A DNA stretch of 64,000 nucleotides. It comes from DATEDA01 sp963754305 (lineage in GTDB: Bacteria > Pseudomonadota > Gammaproteobacteria > Burkholderiales > SG8-39). The notes under the pieces were generated by a model. That model ran no database searches. It had not been told where the DNA came from and worked only from the letters and a program-made list of their open reading frames with translations. The translations under genes and the position numbers were made by a program. The stretch covers positions 1 to 64,000 of the forward strand of contig CAVWFR010000048.1 of NCBI GenBank assembly GCA_963754305.1. The letters are read 5' to 3'. This document shows, piece after piece, positions 43,933 to 52,540 of this stretch; position 1 is the stretch's first letter; each line of letters opens with the position of its first letter.

Positions 43933-44958
43933 GTGAGGCTTCCCGAGCGCTTCGAATCGGTCGCGCATCTCGACGATGTGATGACCACGCCTTCGCCGGC
44001 GCTCGTGGCCGACCTGGAGCGCGTGCCCGGCGACATCATCGTGCTCGGCGCCGGCGGCAAGATGGGACCCACGCTGGTGCGGCTCGCGAAGCGCGCGGCG
44101 CCGGGGAAGCGCGTCGTCGCGGTGGCGCGCTTCTCGGAGGCGGGCGTGCGCGAGTCGCTCGCGCGGCACGACATCGAATGCATCCAGGCCGACCTCCTCG
44201 ATCGCGACGCCCTCGCGCACCTGCCGCGGCTCGCGAACGTCGTCTTCATGGCCGGGCGCAAGTTCGGCTCGACCGGTGCGGCGCATCTCACCTGGGCGAT
44301 GAATGTCCACGTGCCGGCGCTCGTCGCGGAGGCGTTCGCAGGCTCGCGCATCGTCGCCTTCTCGACCGCGTGCGTCTATCCGTTCGTGCCGGTCTCGAGC
44401 GGCGGTGCGGCCGAGGAACTGCCCACCACGCCGCCGCCGGGCGACTACGCGAGCTCCTGCGTCGGCCGCGAGCGGATGTTCCAGCACTTCTCCCACGCTC
44501 ACCGCACGCCGGGCCGGCTGATCCGGCTTTCCTATGCGATCGACATGCGGTACGGCGTGCTGCACGACGTGGCGCGGAAAGTTTTCGGCCGCGAGCCGAT
44601 CGACCTCGAGACAGGCTACGCGAACGTGATCTGGCAGGGCGATGCGAACGCGCAGGCGCTCCGCGCGCTTGCCCACTGCACGACTCCGACCGGCGGGCTG
44701 AACGTCAGCGGCCCCGAGGCGACGAGCGTCCGCGCACTGGCCGCCGCGTTCGGCGAGCGCTTCGGCATCTCGCCGGTGCTTACCGGGCACGAGGCCGATA
44801 CCGCGTGGCTGGTGGACACCGCGGAGGCCCAGCGGTTATTCGGCCGCCCCGAGGTGACGCTCGCAACGATGATTGCCTGGACCGCCGATTGGGTCGCCCG
44901 CGGGGGTGCGAGTCTGGGGAAGGACACCCACTACGATGTCCGCGACGGAAACTACTAG
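43933..44958 (+). CDS. NAD-dependent epimerase/dehydratase (extended SDR) family protein
   Basis: This 341-residue protein starts with GTG at 43933, giving VRLPERFESVAHLDDVMTTP; an ATG at 43981 is an alternative that drops a conserved-looking start. The Rossmann motif is IIVLGAGGKMGPTLVRLAKR near 37-56. The usual catalytic Tyr-x3-Lys is not clear; YASSCVGRERMF near 176-187 occupies that place with Arg instead of Lys. This may change or remove ordinary epimerase chemistry. The next genes are a GNAT and a DHDPS-like protein, a set that recurs in my reading of related genomes but has no known role. Confidence 0.8.
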   Translation: MRLPERFESVAHLDDVMTTPSPALVADLERVPGDIIVLGAGGKMGPTLVRLAKRAAPGKRVVAVARFSEAGVRESLARHDIECIQADLLDRDALAHLPRLANVVFMAGRKFGSTGAAHLTWAMNVHVPALVAEAFAGSRIVAFSTACVYPFVPVSSGGAAEELPTTPPPGDYASSCVGRERMFQHFSHAHRTPGRLIRLSYAIDMRYGVLHDVARKVFGREPIDLETGYANVIWQGDANAQALRALAHCTTPTGGLNVSGPEATSVRALAAAFGERFGISPVLTGHEADTAWLVDTAEAQRLFGRPEVTLATMIAWTADWVARGGASLGKDTHYDVRDGNY

Positions 44959-45014
44959 AAGCGGGGCGCGCGCCGGGCGGTGCCGACGCTCGCATCGGGG
45001 CGCAAGCGGGAGCC

Positions 45015-45890
45015 ATGTCTTCTCCTGAAGCGAGCACCGACTGGCCGAGCCGCGCGCTCGGTCCCGGCGATCTCGCTGGCGCGCTCCAGCTGTCGATCGA
45101 GGCCGGCTGGAATCAGGTCGACGCCGACTGGCGCATCTTCCTCGAGCACGGTCACCTGATGGGCGTCGACGCGCGCGGGCGCGGCCTGGTTGCGACGGCC
45201 GCGACCCTGCCGCTCGGCCCGGAGCTCGGCTGGATCAGCATGATGCTCGTCGGGACGCCGTTCCGGCGGCGCGGCATCGGCCGCCAGCTCCTCGGCCAGT
45301 GCATTCTCGATCTCGCGGCGCAGAGGCTCGTCCCGGGCCTCGACGCCACCGTAGCCGGCCGCGAGCTCTACCGGCACTACGGCTTCCGGGACACTTGGGC
45401 GATCACCCGCTGGCGGCGCGAGCGAGTGCCGGTCGTCCCGCCGGCGTTGCCCGCCGGCGTCGAAATCCGCAGCGCAACCGCCGCCGACCTCGCGGCGATC
45501 GCGGCGCTCGATTCCGGAGCGTTCGGTTGCGACCGCCGCAGCGTGCTCGCGAGCCTGCTCGCCCGCTCCCCGCGACTCGCGGCGCTCGCGCTGCGCGCGG
45601 GCGCGCCGTGCGGCTATCTTCTCGCGCGCGACGGGCGCGAGGCGCTGCAGCTCGGGCCGGTCGCCGCGCCGGCCGGAAGCGTCGCGATCGCACTGTTCGC
45701 GCACGCGCTCGCGCGCTCCGCCGACGCCGCGTTCATCGATCTGCTGGACCGCCACGTGGAGGTGGCCGGCTGGCTCGCGACGCAGGGCTTCATACCGCAG
45801 CGGCGTTTCATGCGGATGTTCTACGGTCGCGACGATCCGTTCGGCGACGCGCGGCTCGCGGTCGCGATCGCCGGGCCCGAGCTAGGCTGA
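45015..45890 (+). CDS. GNAT-family acetyltransferase, two-domain
   Basis: This 291-residue protein has an N-terminal GNAT domain with the acetyl-CoA loop VGTPFRRRGIGRQLLGQCI near 79-97 and YRHYGFRDTWAI near 120, then a C-terminal half (about 150-290) that looks like a second, degenerate GNAT-type domain. It should acetylate an amine or act as a sensor; the substrate is unknown. A GGGAG site precedes the ATG. It lies 56 bases after the epimerase-like gene and 5 bases before the next gene, so all three are likely cotranscribed. Confidence 0.8.
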   Translation: MSSPEASTDWPSRALGPGDLAGALQLSIEAGWNQVDADWRIFLEHGHLMGVDARGRGLVATAATLPLGPELGWISMMLVGTPFRRRGIGRQLLGQCILDLAAQRLVPGLDATVAGRELYRHYGFRDTWAITRWRRERVPVVPPALPAGVEIRSATAADLAAIAALDSGAFGCDRRSVLASLLARSPRLAALALRAGAPCGYLLARDGREALQLGPVAAPAGSVAIALFAHALARSADAAFIDLLDRHVEVAGWLATQGFIPQRRFMRMFYGRDDPFGDARLAVAIAGPELG

Positions 45891-45895
45891 GGCGC

Positions 45896-46963
45896 GTGAC
45901 CCGGATCCGCCATTGGTCCGAGATTCCCGCCGACGTCTTCGCGCTGCTGCGGCGCGGGACGGTTATCCCTGCGCATCTCCTCGCGCTCGACGCCGATCGC
46001 CGGCTCGACGTCGTGCGGCAGCGTGCGCTGACGCGCTACTACGTCGACGCCGGCGCCGGCGGGCTCGCGGTCGGGGTGCATGCGACGCAATTCGCGATCC
46101 GCGATGTCGGGCTCTACGCGGGCGTGCTGGAGCTTGCCGCCGATACCGTCGGCGATTGGGCCGAGCGACCGATGGTGCTCATCGCCGGCCTGGCTGGCGA
46201 GACTGCGCAGGCCGAGCGCGAGGCCGAGGTGGCAAGCGCGCTCGGCTACCACGCCGGTCTCTTGAGCCTAGGCGCGATGCGTGGCGCTGACGAGGAGCAG
46301 CTCGTCGCGCACTGTCGCGCGGTGGCGGCGGTCATGCCGCTCGTCGGCTTCTACCTCCAGCCGGCGGTTGGCGGGATCGAGCTGAGCGCTCGGTTCTGGT
46401 ACCGCTTCGCCGAGCTCGACAATGTCGTCGCGATCAAGGTCGCCCCGTTCAACCGCTATCGCACGCTGGATGTCGTGAAGGGGGTGGTGGCGGCGCGCGC
46501 CGAGGAGCGAGTGACGCTCTACACCGGCAACGACGATCACATCGTGGGCGATCTCGTGACGCCGTTCGTCGTGAAGCGCGACGACAACGAGGTGACGGTC
46601 CGCATCAAGGGCGGGCTGCTGGGGCACTGGAGCGTGTGGACGCGGAGCGCGGTGGCGCTGCTGGAGAGGCTGCGGGCCGCGGTGGCGCTGCGTTCCATCG
46701 AGCCGGCGTTGCTCGCGCTCGACGCGAAAGTCACCGACGCGAATGGCGCGTTCTTCGATGCGGCGAACGGGTTCAGGGGCTGCATCGCCGGCTGCCACGA
46801 GGTGCTGCGGCGGCAGGGTCTGTTTGCCGGAACCTGGTGCCTGGACCCGGAAGAGGGACTGTCGCCCGGACAGGCCGCGGAGATCGAACGGGTCATGAAT
46901 GCCTACCCCGAGTTCGACGACACGGCGTTCGTGCGGGCAAATCTGGAGCGATGGCTGGCTTGA
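45896..46963 (+). CDS. Dihydrodipicolinate synthase/N-acetylneuraminate lyase family protein
   Basis: This 355-residue protein starts with GTG at 45896. It is a class I aldolase-type barrel: the Schiff-base Lys is in NVVAIKVAPFNRYRTLDVVK, the proton-shuttle Tyr in PLVGFYLQPAVGG, and the cofactor-free keto acid site is expected in the YTGNDDH loop. It is longer than DapA (about 290), with extra C-terminal helices and the segment RGCIAGCHEVLRRQG. It probably cleaves or forms a keto acid, not lysine precursors, given its context behind an SDR and a GNAT. The substrate is unknown. Confidence 0.83.
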   Translation: MTRIRHWSEIPADVFALLRRGTVIPAHLLALDADRRLDVVRQRALTRYYVDAGAGGLAVGVHATQFAIRDVGLYAGVLELAADTVGDWAERPMVLIAGLAGETAQAEREAEVASALGYHAGLLSLGAMRGADEEQLVAHCRAVAAVMPLVGFYLQPAVGGIELSARFWYRFAELDNVVAIKVAPFNRYRTLDVVKGVVAARAEERVTLYTGNDDHIVGDLVTPFVVKRDDNEVTVRIKGGLLGHWSVWTRSAVALLERLRAAVALRSIEPALLALDAKVTDANGAFFDAANGFRGCIAGCHEVLRRQGLFAGTWCLDPEEGLSPGQAAEIERVMNAYPEFDDTAFVRANLERWLA

Positions 46964-47009
46964 GCCAGCCGTGGGACAGCGGCTCGGAGGCTGAGGCGGA
47001 CGGGCGCGT

Positions 47010-47087
47010 CTAGCCGCGAAACTTCACGACTAGCAGGCCGAGCAGGGCGAGGACGAGGGCGACGAGGTAGATATCGAGCCAGGACAT
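47010..47087 (-). CDS. Predicted 25-residue single-helix membrane protein
   Basis: The reading frame encodes MSWLDIYLVALVLALLGLLV followed by VKFRG. It is one continuous hydrophobic helix with an acidic start and a basic end, which fits a tiny inner-membrane protein. A good -10 (TATACT on the minus strand, 47122-47127) stands 35 bases before the ATG, and the ribosome site is weak (CCGAGA). It is alone in a 263-base gap between two convergent or unrelated genes. I do not recognise a family; size and form are like KdpF-type helper peptides, but no partner genes are near. Confidence 0.5.
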   Translation of the reverse strand: MSWLDIYLVALVLALLGLLVVKFRG

Positions 47088-47121
47088 TCTCGGGTCCGGG
47101 GCGTGGTGGATCGTGGGTCGC

Positions 47122-47127
47122 AGTATA
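47122..47127 (-). promoter_or_regulatory. -10 element before the 25-residue membrane protein
   Basis: TATACT on the minus strand lies 35 bases upstream of the ATG at 47087. CTGGAA at 17 bases spacing is a weak -35. It supports transcription of the small gene. Confidence 0.4.
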
Positions 47128-47226
47128 CCGATCCCCGACCGCATTTCCAGCCCTCGTTACGCATTCGCAACCTGCATTGGCCGACAATCGTGAAATGGTG
47201 CCTTCGGTTGCGGCGGTGCGCGAGTG

Positions 47227-48252
47227 TCAACGCGTCTTGCGGAGCGTCCGGCCTTCGTAGAGATCGCGTCCCGCGGCGAGCGCCCGGATCTTTCCGTCCG
47301 CGATCGAGCGCTTAAGCATCCAGAAACCGCAGTCCGGGTGGATGTACCGCACGCGGCCCGGGCCGATCGTGCGCTCGGCCGCCTCGATCGCCCGCGCGAT
47401 CTGGTCCGCCTGTTCGATCTCGGTGCGCTTGATGTCCACGACGCCGAGACCCATCCCGATGTCGGGTCGGAGCGCCTTGAACACCGCCAACTCCTCGGCC
47501 GGCCGATGCGCGCATTCCAGGACGACATGATCGACGTGCAAGGCGTTCAGGTAGTTCATCAGCTTCGCCCAGGTGCCCTTCTGCGGCGACTGACCGCCGT
47601 AGTTGCCGAAGCATAGATGCACCGCGGGGGTCGACTGCACCGCGTCGAGCACGCGGTTCATCGCGGCCGCGGCCCAGTCCCACTCGTCGGGCGCGCCGGG
47701 CAGGTTCGCCTCGTCGACCTGGACGACGTCGGCGTCGAGGTGCCGCACCTGCGCCGCGAGCACGTCGGCGATCGCCATGGCGAGCTCGGCCGTCGACCCA
47801 TAGTGGCGGTCGACGAGCGTCTTGGCGAGCATGTGCGGCCCGGTGAGCGTGAACTTGAACGGGTGGCTGGCGAGCGCTTTCGCCCGGGCGCAAGCGTCCG
47901 GCAGTGCGAGCGTGCCGGCGCCGATCGGCCCCTCGACCACCCCGGGCGGGCGCATGCGGAAGCGCACCGCGTGCTTGGAACGGAACGCGAACTGCTCCTC
48001 GAAGCTCATGCGCGTGCGCACGCCGTCGAGCGGGTGGACGAAATACTCGATCATCCCGTTGGTCTCGGGATGGTTCACGTCGAAACGATAGAGCTCGCCG
48101 TCGCAGACGACGTCGATCCCCGCCTGCTCCTGGGTGTCGATGACGACGCGCGTGGCGTCCAGGAGCGCCTGCTCGGACGGCGCGGCCGCGAGCCAGTCGG
48201 GGATCGGGTACGAGCCGACGACGGTGGTCTTGATGCGCGGTGTGCTGCTCAT
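47227..48252 (-). CDS. Cobalamin-independent methionine synthase core (MetE C-terminal domain) protein
   Basis: This 341-residue stand-alone MetE barrel starts at ATG 48252 with GGAAGGAG. The zinc ligands are kept as His-x-Cys in VHLCFGNYGG, Glu in VVLECAHRP and Cys in HPDCGFWML. It differs from the copy at 22087 through most of its length, so they are old paralogues. It is divergent from a TTT transporter operon and shares with it a 20-bp operator, 48313-48332. The regulated context argues for a catabolic methyltransfer rather than housekeeping methionine synthesis. The acceptor and donor are unknown. Confidence 0.85.
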   Translation of the reverse strand: MSSTPRIKTTVVGSYPIPDWLAAAPSEQALLDATRVVIDTQEQAGIDVVCDGELYRFDVNHPETNGMIEYFVHPLDGVRTRMSFEEQFAFRSKHAVRFRMRPPGVVEGPIGAGTLALPDACARAKALASHPFKFTLTGPHMLAKTLVDRHYGSTAELAMAIADVLAAQVRHLDADVVQVDEANLPGAPDEWDWAAAAMNRVLDAVQSTPAVHLCFGNYGGQSPQKGTWAKLMNYLNALHVDHVVLECAHRPAEELAVFKALRPDIGMGLGVVDIKRTEIEQADQIARAIEAAERTIGPGRVRYIHPDCGFWMLKRSIADGKIRALAAGRDLYEGRTLRKTR

Positions 48253-48280
48253 CCGGATGCTCCTTCCATAGTCGGCGGGG

Positions 48281-48310
48281 AGTGTAGTCAAGGACGCCGC
48301 AGCATTGCAA
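48281..48310 (-). promoter_or_regulatory. Promoter of the MetE-like gene
   Basis: On the minus strand TTGCAA (48305-48310), an 18-base spacer and TACACT (48281-48286) form a sigma-70-like promoter. The TetR-type operator begins two bases upstream of the -35. Confidence 0.55.
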
Positions 48311-48312
48311 TC

Positions 48313-48332
48313 TTTTAACGAATCGGTTAAAA
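48313..48332. promoter_or_regulatory. TetR-type operator, site 1 (7-6-7)
   Basis: TTTTAAC-GAATCG-GTTAAAA is a 20-bp inverted repeat with 7-base arms and a 6-base centre. It has the same architecture and near-identical core as site 2 at 54111-54130: reading this one in reverse complement, TTAACCGATTCGTTAA against TTAACCGAATAGTTAA, 14 of 16 agree. It lies in the divergent gap between the MetE-like gene and the first receptor gene. Confidence 0.75.
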
Positions 48333-48382
48333 CACGTCGGCTGCAACACGCGTGCTCACGCGTGCTTCGAGGAGGAGGATCC

Positions 48383-49420
48383 ATGCCGAAAACAGTCAAC
48401 CCGCGCGGGCGTCCTGTTGTCCGCGTCGGGCTCGTCCGCGTCGCGCTCGCGGCCGTGCTCGCGCTCGCATCGTTCACTGCGGCGGCGCAATGGAAGCCGA
48501 CCAAGCCGATCACCATCATCGTCCCGTGGGCCGCGGGCGGTTCCACCGATCAGGTCACCCGTCTCACCGCGGCGGAGCTCGAGAAGGCGCTCGGCCAGAA
48601 GGTGGTGATCGTCAACCAGCCCGGCGCTTCCGGCTCGATCGGTACGCGCGGCGCGCTCGAGGCGGCGAAGGACGGCTACACCTGGACCGCGGGGGCGGCG
48701 CAGGATCTCGGCGTCTATCGCACGCTCGGCATGCTCGACACCAACCTCGGCGACTGGCATCTGTTCCTGAGCGTCGCCAACGTTCCGGTCGTCGGCGTCA
48801 ACGCGAATGCGCCGTACAAGAGCATGAAGGAGCTGCTCGACGCGATGCAGGCGAAGCCGGGGCAGATCACCGTCGCGACCGCGGGCCTGACCTCCGGTGG
48901 CCACAATGCGATGGAGGCGATCGCTAAGGCGACCGGCGTGAAGTACCGCCACGTCACGTACGACGGCGGCAATCCGGCAGTCGTCGCGACCGTGGCGGGC
49001 GAGACCGAGGTCACCACGCAGCTCGCGGTCGAGCAGGCCGACATGATCCGCGGCAAGCGGCTGCGCCCGCTCGCGGCGGTGAGCGACCGGCCGCTCGAGC
49101 TGGAGGGCTTCGGCACTATCGAGCCGATCACGAAGTGGGTGCCGGGGATGCGCGTGCCGACGAACTACTTCGGCATCTTCATCCCGAAGGGCGTGCCGCC
49201 GGACGTAGTCGCGACGCTCGAGAAGCTCTGGGCCGAGAACATCGCAAGCAATGATGCGCTGCGCAAGTACGCCGCGAGCCGCGGCGCGCTGTTCGGGCCG
49301 GTGGCGGGCGACGCCGCGCAGAAGGCGGCGCTCCCGGCGGTGCAGGCCAATGCGTGGCTCATGTTCGACGGCGGGAAGGCTAAGGTTTCGCCCGACACCG
49401 TCGGCATCGCGCGGCCGTGA
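48383..49420 (+). CDS. TTT transporter receptor (TctC/Bug), first of a tandem pair
   Basis: This 345-residue periplasmic receptor starts at ATG 48383 with GGAGGAGG and has a signal peptide at about 10-35 (VLALASFTAAAQ). The mature start WKPTKPITIIVPWAAGGSTD and QVTRLTAAELEKALGQ fit a Bug subgroup. It is similar to the next gene across its length, sharing KYRHVTYDGGNPAVVATVAG. TctB and TctA follow, so these receptors have their membrane partner. The upstream 130 bases hold the TetR-type operator. The ligand is unknown. Confidence 0.92.
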   Translation: MPKTVNPRGRPVVRVGLVRVALAAVLALASFTAAAQWKPTKPITIIVPWAAGGSTDQVTRLTAAELEKALGQKVVIVNQPGASGSIGTRGALEAAKDGYTWTAGAAQDLGVYRTLGMLDTNLGDWHLFLSVANVPVVGVNANAPYKSMKELLDAMQAKPGQITVATAGLTSGGHNAMEAIAKATGVKYRHVTYDGGNPAVVATVAGETEVTTQLAVEQADMIRGKRLRPLAAVSDRPLELEGFGTIEPITKWVPGMRVPTNYFGIFIPKGVPPDVVATLEKLWAENIASNDALRKYAASRGALFGPVAGDAAQKAALPAVQANAWLMFDGGKAKVSPDTVGIARP

Positions 49421-49439
49421 ACGTCGGAAGATCTCGGAC

Positions 49440-50456
49440 ATGACGCCCACGCGATTCTTGAACCTCGCCCTGCGAGTCGCAACGGGCTTGGTCGCGACCG
49501 CACTCTCCGCGGGCGCGGCGGCCCAATGGAAGCCGGTCCGGCCGGTCACGATCATCGTGCCGTGGGCGGCAGGCGGCGCGACCGATCAGGTGACGCGGCT
49601 CGCCGCGGCGGAGCTCGAGCCGGCCCTCGGCCAGAAGATAGTCGTCGTCAATCAGCCCGGAGCGGCGGGCTCGATCGGCACCAAGAGCGCGATGGAAGCG
49701 CCGAAGGACGGCTACACGTGGACCGCCGGCGCGGCGAAGCAGCTCGGCACCTATCCGGTGCTCGGAATGCTGGCGAGCAAGTTGGACGACTTCCATCTCT
49801 ACCTCTCGGTGACCAACGTTTCGATCGTCAGCGTGAACCCGGGCTCGGGGTATCAGAGCCTGCCGCAGCTTCTCGATGCGATGAAGGCGAAGCCGGGGCA
49901 GGTCACGGTCGCCACCGCCGGCAACAGCTCGTCCGGCCACTTCGCAATCGAGGCGATCGCCAAGGCGGCCGGCATCAAGTACCGCCACGTGACCTACGAC
50001 GGTGGCAATCCGGCAGTGGTCGCGACGGTCGCCGGCGAGACCGAGGTCACGACCCAGCTCGCGGTCGAGCAGATCGAGATGATCAAAGGCAAGCGCCTGC
50101 GGCCGCTCGCGGTCGTGGCCGAGCAGCCGGTCGCGATCGACGGCTTTGGCAACGTTCCCCCCATCACCCAGTGGCTCAAGCCTTTCCCGCAGGTCACGAC
50201 CGCGTTCGGAATCTTCATTCCCAAGGGCGTGCCGGCGGAGGTTGCCGCGACGATGGACAAGCTTTGGACGGAACGCATCGGCGGCTCGGAGAAGATCCGC
50301 GAGTACGCCCAGAGCCGCGGGGCGCTCTTTACGCCCGCGAGCGGCAAGCGCGCCCACGACATCGTCTGGCCGACGGTGGTCGAGGACGCATACCTCCTGC
50401 AGGAGATCGGGATGGCGAAGGCCTCGCCCGAGTCGCTCGGGATCAAGCGGCCCTAG
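49440..50456 (+). CDS. TTT transporter receptor (TctC/Bug), second of a tandem pair
   Basis: This 338-residue paralogue of the preceding receptor has a signal peptide at about 1-28 (ATALSAGAAAQ) and the mature start WKPVRPVTIIVPWAAGGATD. The two differ most in the loops around residues 100-130 and 240-260, regions that shape the binding cleft, so they may bind different but related ligands. It lies 19 bases after the first and 23 bases before tctB. Confidence 0.92.
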   Translation: MTPTRFLNLALRVATGLVATALSAGAAAQWKPVRPVTIIVPWAAGGATDQVTRLAAAELEPALGQKIVVVNQPGAAGSIGTKSAMEAPKDGYTWTAGAAKQLGTYPVLGMLASKLDDFHLYLSVTNVSIVSVNPGSGYQSLPQLLDAMKAKPGQVTVATAGNSSSGHFAIEAIAKAAGIKYRHVTYDGGNPAVVATVAGETEVTTQLAVEQIEMIKGKRLRPLAVVAEQPVAIDGFGNVPPITQWLKPFPQVTTAFGIFIPKGVPAEVAATMDKLWTERIGGSEKIREYAQSRGALFTPASGKRAHDIVWPTVVEDAYLLQEIGMAKASPESLGIKRP

Positions 50457-50479
50457 CAGCCGATCCGACGGGGTTGCGC

Positions 50480-51001
50480 TTGAGCCTCGACGCTGCACCC
50501 GACGAGCAGCCGTCCGCGCGCGCCGACGCGATCTCGGGGGCAGTCTGGCTCGCGATCGGCGCGGCGATCCTGGCCGGCTCGTGGAACATGGACCGGCTCG
50601 AGAAGCAGGGCGTCCAGTGGTTCGCGGCGCCCGGGCTCGTGCCGGGAATTCTCGCCCTGTTCATCCTCGGCGCGGCGCTCATCATCGTGGCGCGCTCGGT
50701 ATCGCGCCGTGCGCGCGGCGAGGCGAGCCCGCCTGCCGCCGGGACCGGTAGCCTGCGCCGCACGGCGCTCACGCTCGTCCTCTGCTTCGGGTTCGCGGTC
50801 GGACTGGTGGGACACGGGCTGCCGTTCGGCGTTGCTGCCGCCGTCTACCTCTTCTTCCACATCTTCCTGCTCGAGCTTCCCGAGCGGCGCGCGAAGGGCG
50901 AGACGGCGCGCGGCGCGCTGGTCGCCGGAGCGGTGGCCGTTGGCGTCGCAACCGTGGTGTCGCTCCTGTTCCAGCAGATCTTTCTCGTGCGGCTGCCGTG
51001 A
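50480..51001 (+). CDS. TTT transporter small permease (TctB)
   Basis: This protein of about 173 residues has four hydrophobic helices, with the typical WLAIGAAILAGSWNM and GVQWFAAPGLVPGILALFI segment. No ATG is near the expected start; TTG at 50480 follows GGGG at six bases and gives MSLDAAPDEQPSARADAISG, and TTG at 50474 is a second option. It lies between the receptors and tctA on the same strand. Confidence 0.82.
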   Translation: MSLDAAPDEQPSARADAISGAVWLAIGAAILAGSWNMDRLEKQGVQWFAAPGLVPGILALFILGAALIIVARSVSRRARGEASPPAAGTGSLRRTALTLVLCFGFAVGLVGHGLPFGVAAAVYLFFHIFLLELPERRAKGETARGALVAGAVAVGVATVVSLLFQQIFLVRLP

Positions 51002-51013
51002 CGCGCCTTCGTC

Positions 51014-52540
51014 GTGCTTGAAGGCCTCTACGCTCTCGGCCGCTCGCTCGCGAGCTTTCTGGCGTTCTGGCCCATCGTCTACACGCTCGGTGCGACGCTC
51101 GTCGGCGTGCTGGTCGGCTGCATGCCTGGGCTGTCGGCCACGCTCGCGATCGCGCTGCTGACGACGCTCACCATCAAGCTCGCGCCCAACGATGCCATCC
51201 TGATCCTGATCTGCGCCTACGTCGGTGCGATCTACGGCGGCAGCCGTACGGCGATCCTGCTCAACATCCCGGGCACTGCGGCGAACGCGGCGGCATGCCT
51301 CGACGGCTACCAGCTCGCGCGCCAGGGCAAGGCGGGCCGCGCAATGGGCATCGCCACCGCCGGGTCGGTCGCCGGTTCGCTCTTCGGCGTCGTCTGCCTC
51401 GCCATCCTGACGCCCACGTTAGGCGAGGTCGCGCTCTCGTTCGGCTCGTTCGAGTTCTTCTGGCTCGCCCTGTTCGGCGTCATGATGTCGGGAACGGTCG
51501 CCGGCACCGATGCGGTCAAGGGCTGGCTGATGGGCTTCGCGGGCCTCTTCGCCGCGCTCATCGGGCAGGACGGGATGCACGCGTACGACCGCTTCACCTT
51601 CGGCATCCCGGACCTCGGAGGCGGTCTGTCGCTGATCCCGACGCTGGTCGGCGCGTTCGGCTTCTCGGAGATCCTGACCGTGCTGAGTGCCCCGGCCCAG
51701 AAGGCGACGCTGAATGCCGTCGACTCGGTGCTGCCCCGGATCGGCGACGTGCTCAAGTACTGGCGCACGATCCTGCGCTCGGGGGTGATCGGCGTTTACG
51801 TGGGCATTCTCCCCGGCGTCGGCGAGGACATGGCCGCGTGGTCCTCCTACGCGGCGGCAAAGCGCGTGAGCAAGGAGAAGGATCAGTTCGGCAAAGGCTC
51901 GATCGAAGGCCTGATGGCGGCCGAGACCGGAGACAACGCATCGATCCCCGGCGGCATCATCCCCGCGCTCGCGCTCGCGATCCCCGGCTCGGCGCCGTCG
52001 GCCGTGCTGATGGCCGCGATGATCATCCACGGCGTCCAGCCGGGGCCGATGCTGATGGTGAACCAGCCGCAGTTCGTCTACGACGTGGTCGCAATGACCT
52101 TGCTCGCGACGCTCGGGATGCTCTTCTACGGGCTCTTTCTCGTGCGGCCGTTGCTCGCGGTGATCCGCATTCCGCGCTCGATCATCATGCCGGTCATCTT
52201 CGTGCTGTGCACCGTCGGCTCGTTCGCGATCGCCTCGCGCGTGTTCGACATCTACGTGATGCTTGGCACCGGGATCGCCATGTTCCTCCTCCGCCGGCAA
52301 AACTATCCGGTGCCGCCGTTCGTGCTCGGACTTGTGCTCGGCGACATCCTCGACAAGAGCTTGCGCCGCGGGCTGACGCTGTCGAACGGCGACTTCACCC
52401 CGTTCTTCACGCGGCCGGTGTGCGCAGTGCTGGCGCTGATCACCGTGTTCACCATGCTGATGTACGTGCCCGCATTCAATCGCGCGGTGCGCGGCGGGAT
52501 GGCGCAGGCGAAGGCGCTCGTGTTCGGAAGAGCGGCGTGA
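51014..52540 (+). CDS. TTT transporter large permease (TctA)
   Basis: This 508-residue, multi-helix membrane protein starts with GTG at 51014. TctA motifs are GCMPGLSATLAIALLTTLTI near 35-54, YVGAIYGGSRTAILLNIPGT near 73-92, YVGILPGVGEDMAAWSSYAA near 262-281 and ASIPGGIIPALALAIPGSAPSA near 312-333. Its stop overlaps the next gene by GTGA. It is not a close copy of the TctA at 18056. Confidence 0.92.
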   Translation: MLEGLYALGRSLASFLAFWPIVYTLGATLVGVLVGCMPGLSATLAIALLTTLTIKLAPNDAILILICAYVGAIYGGSRTAILLNIPGTAANAAACLDGYQLARQGKAGRAMGIATAGSVAGSLFGVVCLAILTPTLGEVALSFGSFEFFWLALFGVMMSGTVAGTDAVKGWLMGFAGLFAALIGQDGMHAYDRFTFGIPDLGGGLSLIPTLVGAFGFSEILTVLSAPAQKATLNAVDSVLPRIGDVLKYWRTILRSGVIGVYVGILPGVGEDMAAWSSYAAAKRVSKEKDQFGKGSIEGLMAAETGDNASIPGGIIPALALAIPGSAPSAVLMAAMIIHGVQPGPMLMVNQPQFVYDVVAMTLLATLGMLFYGLFLVRPLLAVIRIPRSIIMPVIFVLCTVGSFAIASRVFDIYVMLGTGIAMFLLRRQNYPVPPFVLGLVLGDILDKSLRRGLTLSNGDFTPFFTRPVCAVLALITVFTMLMYVPAFNRAVRGGMAQAKALVFGRAA

